8,901 nt of DNA from an uncultured Victivallaceae bacterium (GTDB lineage: Bacteria; Verrucomicrobiota; Lentisphaeria; Victivallales; Victivallaceae). Made by a program: the position numbers and the translations under genes. Within the stretch, counting starts at the first letter, position 1. Every line of letters begins with the position of its first letter. The notes under the pieces are model-generated. The model did not search any database, was not told the DNA's origin, and saw only the letters and a program-made list of their open reading frames with translations. Below are positions 7,222-8,901 of this stretch, piece by piece. Where the stretch lies: assembly GCA_934663655.1 (NCBI GenBank), contig CAKUKT010000091.1, positions 1 through 8,901 on the forward strand, read 5' to 3'.

Positions 7222-7456
7222 TCTCCTCGTCGCTCCGGCCGCCCGTAAGATCGCTGCTGCTGCCGTAAAAGGTGATCGTCCCGGCGATTTTGTCCACGGG
7301 CACGAAGGCGCCGTTCATCTCCGCCTGCGTCTTGCCCGCGGGCGGGAAAATCCCCGAACGCAGATGACGGAAACGACGGTTCAGCGCCTGATCGGTGACC
7401 CGGCTGCAACTGCTCTGCGGATAGGCAAACGCGGTCACGTCAAATCCGGCTGCCGG
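7196..7456 (-). pseudogene. Internal fragment of a polysaccharide deacetylase (NodB-like)
   Basis: In the minus frame that includes GTG at 7438, about 87 codons read like the region after the catalytic core of NodB-type polysaccharide deacetylases: PAAGFDVTAFAYPQSS, then an ALNRRFRHLRSG segment, then RSDEEIVAALERAA. The FAYP motif, the RxFRHLR helix and the DEI..ALERA helix are typical of that family as I recall it. The catalytic N-terminal part (DDG and HxxxH motifs) is absent, because only about 20 codons separate this piece from the dehydrogenase-like start upstream. The C-terminal part is absent too: after ALERAA the frame turns into arginine-rich shadow of the propeller gene until a stop at 7064. 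So this is a broken piece with both ends lost. A frameshift in one intact gene does not explain it. Read coverage across both joins would tell real deletion from misassembly. Confidence 0.6.
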
Positions 7457-7508
7457 TACGGAAATCCGGCCGGGGATCCCAGTCAGCGGACAACACCACT
7501 GCTTTCAT
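7440..7508 (-). pseudogene. 5' stub of a zinc-type alcohol/polyol dehydrogenase
   Basis: An ATG at 7508 opens a 22-codon frame beginning MKAVVLSADWDPRPDF and ending at TGA 7442-7440. That start resembles medium-chain zinc alcohol dehydrogenases such as the scyllo-inosose dehydrogenase-like group, which begin MKAxVLxAxWDPRPGY in my memory; the cysteine- and histidine-bearing catalytic domain is missing. GGAG (minus strand, plus 7519-7522) ten bases upstream is a proper ribosome binding site, so this was probably a real gene start. Homology seems to stop near codon 17, and the following bases pass out of frame into the deacetylase fragment. The TGA lies one base before the GTG at 7438, so re-initiation into the fragment is possible. 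Assignment rests on a short stretch, hence the moderate confidence. Confidence 0.5.
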
Positions 7509-7527
7509 AGTTGCGCTTCTCCGGTTC

Positions 7528-7552
7528 ATGTTACAGGTTTGTTACTTGTATC
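7528..7552. promoter_or_regulatory. Candidate operator upstream of the leftward operon
   Basis: TGTTAC occurs at 7529-7534 and again at 7540-7545, exactly 11 bases (about one helical turn) apart. Bases 7531-7552 match the reverse complement of the site in front of the repressor gene (8691-8712) at 17 of 22 positions by hand alignment. The position, just upstream of the ribosome binding site for the gene that starts at 7508, suits binding by the neighbouring GntR/LacI regulator. That binding is inference. Confidence 0.5.
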
Positions 7553-7564
7553 ATTTCCGCGCAC

Positions 7565-7586
7565 AAAAAGAGCTCACCGCCGGCTC
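7565..7586 (-). terminator. Weak terminator candidate after the regulator gene
   Basis: On the minus strand GAGC and GCTC can pair around a 9-base loop and are followed directly by five T. The stem overlaps the regulator's stop codon and has only 4 base pairs, so termination here would be partial at best. Confidence 0.22.
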
Positions 7587-8683
7587 GATTCGCGCACAAT
7601 AAGTTCCGTCGGCAACACCACCCGCTCCGGCGCTGCCCCCCGCTGCCCGCCGATCCTGCCGGCAAGCAACGCCACCGCCTCCTCGCCGATCCGCTGCTTC
7701 GGCTGACGCACCGTGGAAAGCGGAGTATCCAGCAGCGAAACGAATTTGAGATCATCAAATCCCACTACCGCAATGTCATCACCCACCCGTACCCCGGCCT
7801 CGCGCATGGTACGAAGCGCCCCCAGCGCAATGTAATCGTTGCCGGCAAAGAGCGCATCCGGTGCCGCACCCGATTCAAGCAGCGAGCGCATGGCTTCGCG
7901 CCCCCAGTTCACATCCGGCTCGAAACGCTCGTCCGCAGCCTGAAACCCCGGCGGCAGCCGCCGCACCAGCGACTGGTCGTAAACCATTCCGGCGGCGGCC
8001 AGTCCATCCCGGTACCCCTCGAAACGATCAACATTCGCGGTCACCCCGGTACCCTGAATGTGTGCAATCCGTCGACAACCGGAATCGATCAGATGCGCAA
8101 CCGCGTCCATACCCCCCTGGTAGTTGTCGACGACCACACAGTCGGTCTCAAGATCGCGGAAATAACGGTCGATCAACACAAACGGCACCTTGAAGCTGCA
8201 GAGCCGGAAAACATTCTCAATTCCGCGCCCGGAAGAAACCGGAAACAGTATCACTCCGGCGACACCGCGCCCCAGCCAGTAGTCGATGGCCGCCCGTTCT
8301 CCGGAGAAATTCCGTCCGGAACTCTGAATCACCATCCGCATTCCCCGGGCAGCCAGCGCGGTCTGCACCCCTTTGCACACCTCGGAAATAAATGCATCAT
8401 CGACATCCGGCACCACCAGCGCCACCACCCCGGCCTCTTTGGAAATTTCCGGTCGTTCCGCAACAAAGCTGCCTTTGCCGGCATGGGCGACCACCAGCCC
8501 TTCCCGCGCCAGACACGCGAGTCCTTCGCGCACCGAACGGCGGCTGATGCCGTAGATCTGCGCCAGCGCATTCTCGGAAGCGATCCGTTCGCCGGGCCGC
8601 AACACCCCGGAACGAATCTGCCGCGCCAGCTCCTCAGTCATGGCAAAGTAAACATATTCCGAACCGGAACCAAGTTTCCTCAT
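7574..8683 (-). CDS. GntR/LacI hybrid transcriptional regulator
   Basis: A 369-residue DNA-binding sugar-responsive regulator with the AraR-type layout. Residues 12-76 are a GntR winged helix-turn-helix: TEELARQIRSGVLRPGERIASE, then YGISRRSVREGLACLAREGLV and the wing HAGKGSFVAE. Residues 85-365 are a LacI-type periplasmic-binding-protein-like sensor: VVALVVPDVDDAFISEV, GVILFPVS, PFVLIDRYF, DNYQGG, GYRDGLAAAG, DALFAGNDYIALGALR, DDIAVVGFDDL and PLSTVRQP. Such proteins usually repress carbohydrate-use genes until a sugar binds the sensor. I chose the ATG at 8683 because it keeps the helix before the HTH whole and has a promoter and operator in front; a later ATG at 8641 is possible. A clear Shine-Dalgarno is not seen. 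It lies upstream of, and in the same direction as, the broken dehydrogenase start, the propellers and the SDR, so those are its likely targets. The ligand cannot be told from sequence. Confidence 0.93.
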   Translation of the reverse strand: MRKLGSGSEYVYFAMTEELARQIRSGVLRPGERIASENALAQIYGISRRSVREGLACLAREGLVVAHAGKGSFVAERPEISKEAGVVALVVPDVDDAFISEVCKGVQTALAARGMRMVIQSSGRNFSGERAAIDYWLGRGVAGVILFPVSSGRGIENVFRLCSFKVPFVLIDRYFRDLETDCVVVDNYQGGMDAVAHLIDSGCRRIAHIQGTGVTANVDRFEGYRDGLAAAGMVYDQSLVRRLPPGFQAADERFEPDVNWGREAMRSLLESGAAPDALFAGNDYIALGALRTMREAGVRVGDDIAVVGFDDLKFVSLLDTPLSTVRQPKQRIGEEAVALLAGRIGGQRGAAPERVVLPTELIVRESSRR

Positions 8684-8690
8684 CGCTGTC

Positions 8691-8712
8691 GATACCTGTT
8701 ACATACCTGTAT
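8691..8712. promoter_or_regulatory. Candidate operator in the leader of the regulator gene
   Basis: ATACCTGT occurs twice, at 8692-8699 and 8703-8710, 11 bases apart, with a small palindrome TGTTACA at 8697-8703 at the join. The site lies between the inferred transcription start and the ATG at 8683, where a bound repressor would block its own gene. A related copy in opposite orientation lies at 7531-7552. Autoregulation is inferred. Confidence 0.55.
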
Positions 8713-8730
8713 TTTTTTCATATAGTGGGG

Positions 8731-8758
8731 AATATAATCCGGTTTTTTGATTTTGCAA
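8731..8758 (-). promoter_or_regulatory. Sigma-70-type promoter of the regulator gene
   Basis: On the minus strand TTGCAA (8758-8753) is followed, after 16 bases, by TATATT (8736-8731). The area is strikingly AT-rich against a GC-rich background. A start near 8724 would give a leader of about 40 bases that contains the operator-like repeat. The -35 match is moderate. Confidence 0.5.
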
Positions 8759-8853
8759 GCTCTTTTACAAAAAATTTTCCGCAAAATCCGCACCGCCGCG
8801 GTTTTTCCCCACGCCCGGTCCCCTCCCCGTCCGCCGGACGCCTTTCCTCCGCG
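8759..8853. other. Intergenic spacer upstream of the regulator promoter
   Basis: This spacer goes from AT-rich (8761-8779) to C-rich (8807-8850). It contains a small inverted repeat on the minus strand, CGTCC/GGACG around GGC, with no T run after it. I see no gene in it. Confidence 0.4.
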
Positions 8854-8901
8854 TCAGAAACGACCGGTCCAGTCCACCTCGCCGGGAGAACAGCATAACC
8901 G
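8854..8901 (-). CDS. Possible 3' end of an upstream minus-strand gene
   Basis: A minus frame is open from the right edge to TGA at 8856-8854 and ends in GEVDWTGRF. Fifteen codons are too few to identify anything. The ending looks protein-like (acidic, aromatic, final Phe) and the bases after the stop change character toward AT-rich leader sequence, so it may be the tail of the gene upstream of the regulator. Confidence 0.25.
   Translation of the reverse strand, partial: RLCCSPGEVDWTGRF

Noticed and set aside
7064..7438. Whole 124-codon minus frame as one intact gene
   Set aside because: Only its first part looks like a deacetylase; after ALERAA it becomes arginine-rich shadow of the propeller gene.
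7511..8725. A 404-codon plus-strand open frame opposite the regulator
   Set aside because: It has no domain and a His/Arg/Pro-rich composition. The minus frame is an unmistakable GntR/LacI regulator.
8779..8798. Plus-strand hairpin CCGC/GCGG followed by TTTTT as a terminator
   Set aside because: It has only a 4-base stem, and no plus-strand gene lies upstream to be terminated.
1..8901. Mobile element, phage, CRISPR array, toxin-antitoxin or anti-phage system
   Set aside because: No transposase, integrase, terminal inverted repeats, regularly spaced repeats, nuclease or helicase genes were found by reading either strand.

Overview
The window is GC-rich bacterial DNA with tightly packed genes. 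It is not phage or plasmid DNA as far as I can see: no integrase, transposase, tRNA, rRNA or CRISPR array is visible. The mix of genes (an Ig-domain Na/Pi transporter, cytoplasmic beta-propellers, a GntR/LacI hybrid regulator, a NodB-type fragment) fits a PVC-superphylum bacterium, with Lentisphaerota (Victivallales-like) my best guess. That guess rests on family recall, not on a search.

Left part, plus strand, 2-3737: a co-directional, probably co-transcribed group. It holds the 3' part of a Na+/phosphate cotransporter with an Ig-like N-terminal region and a PhoU-like tail, then nadD (NAD synthesis), then rsfS (ribosome silencing factor, overlapping nadD by 26 bases and starting with GTG), then an unrecognised helical 205-residue protein that starts 2 bases after rsfS.

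Middle, 3738-3920: a short convergent intergenic region rich in hairpins and homopolymer runs. It may hold a terminator for the leftward operon.

Right part, minus strand, 8683 down to 3921: a sugar-catabolism-like locus. A GntR/LacI hybrid repressor (8683-7574) comes first, with its own promoter and an operator-like repeat. It is followed by a second, related operator-like site and a good ribosome binding site that now lead only into gene remnants: about 17 codons resembling the start of a zinc-type alcohol/polyol dehydrogenase, joined out of frame to an internal piece of a polysaccharide deacetylase, joined out of frame again to a beta-propeller gene with no convincing start of its own. A second propeller gene starts 2 bases after the first ends, and an NAD(P)-dependent epimerase-like SDR overlaps the second by 4 bases (ATGA). 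I infer that the repressor controlled this leftward operon in response to a sugar or polyol, and that deletions (or an assembly chimera) collapsed its first genes. The three-part junction at 7196-7508 and the matching operator-like sites are the most interesting things here.
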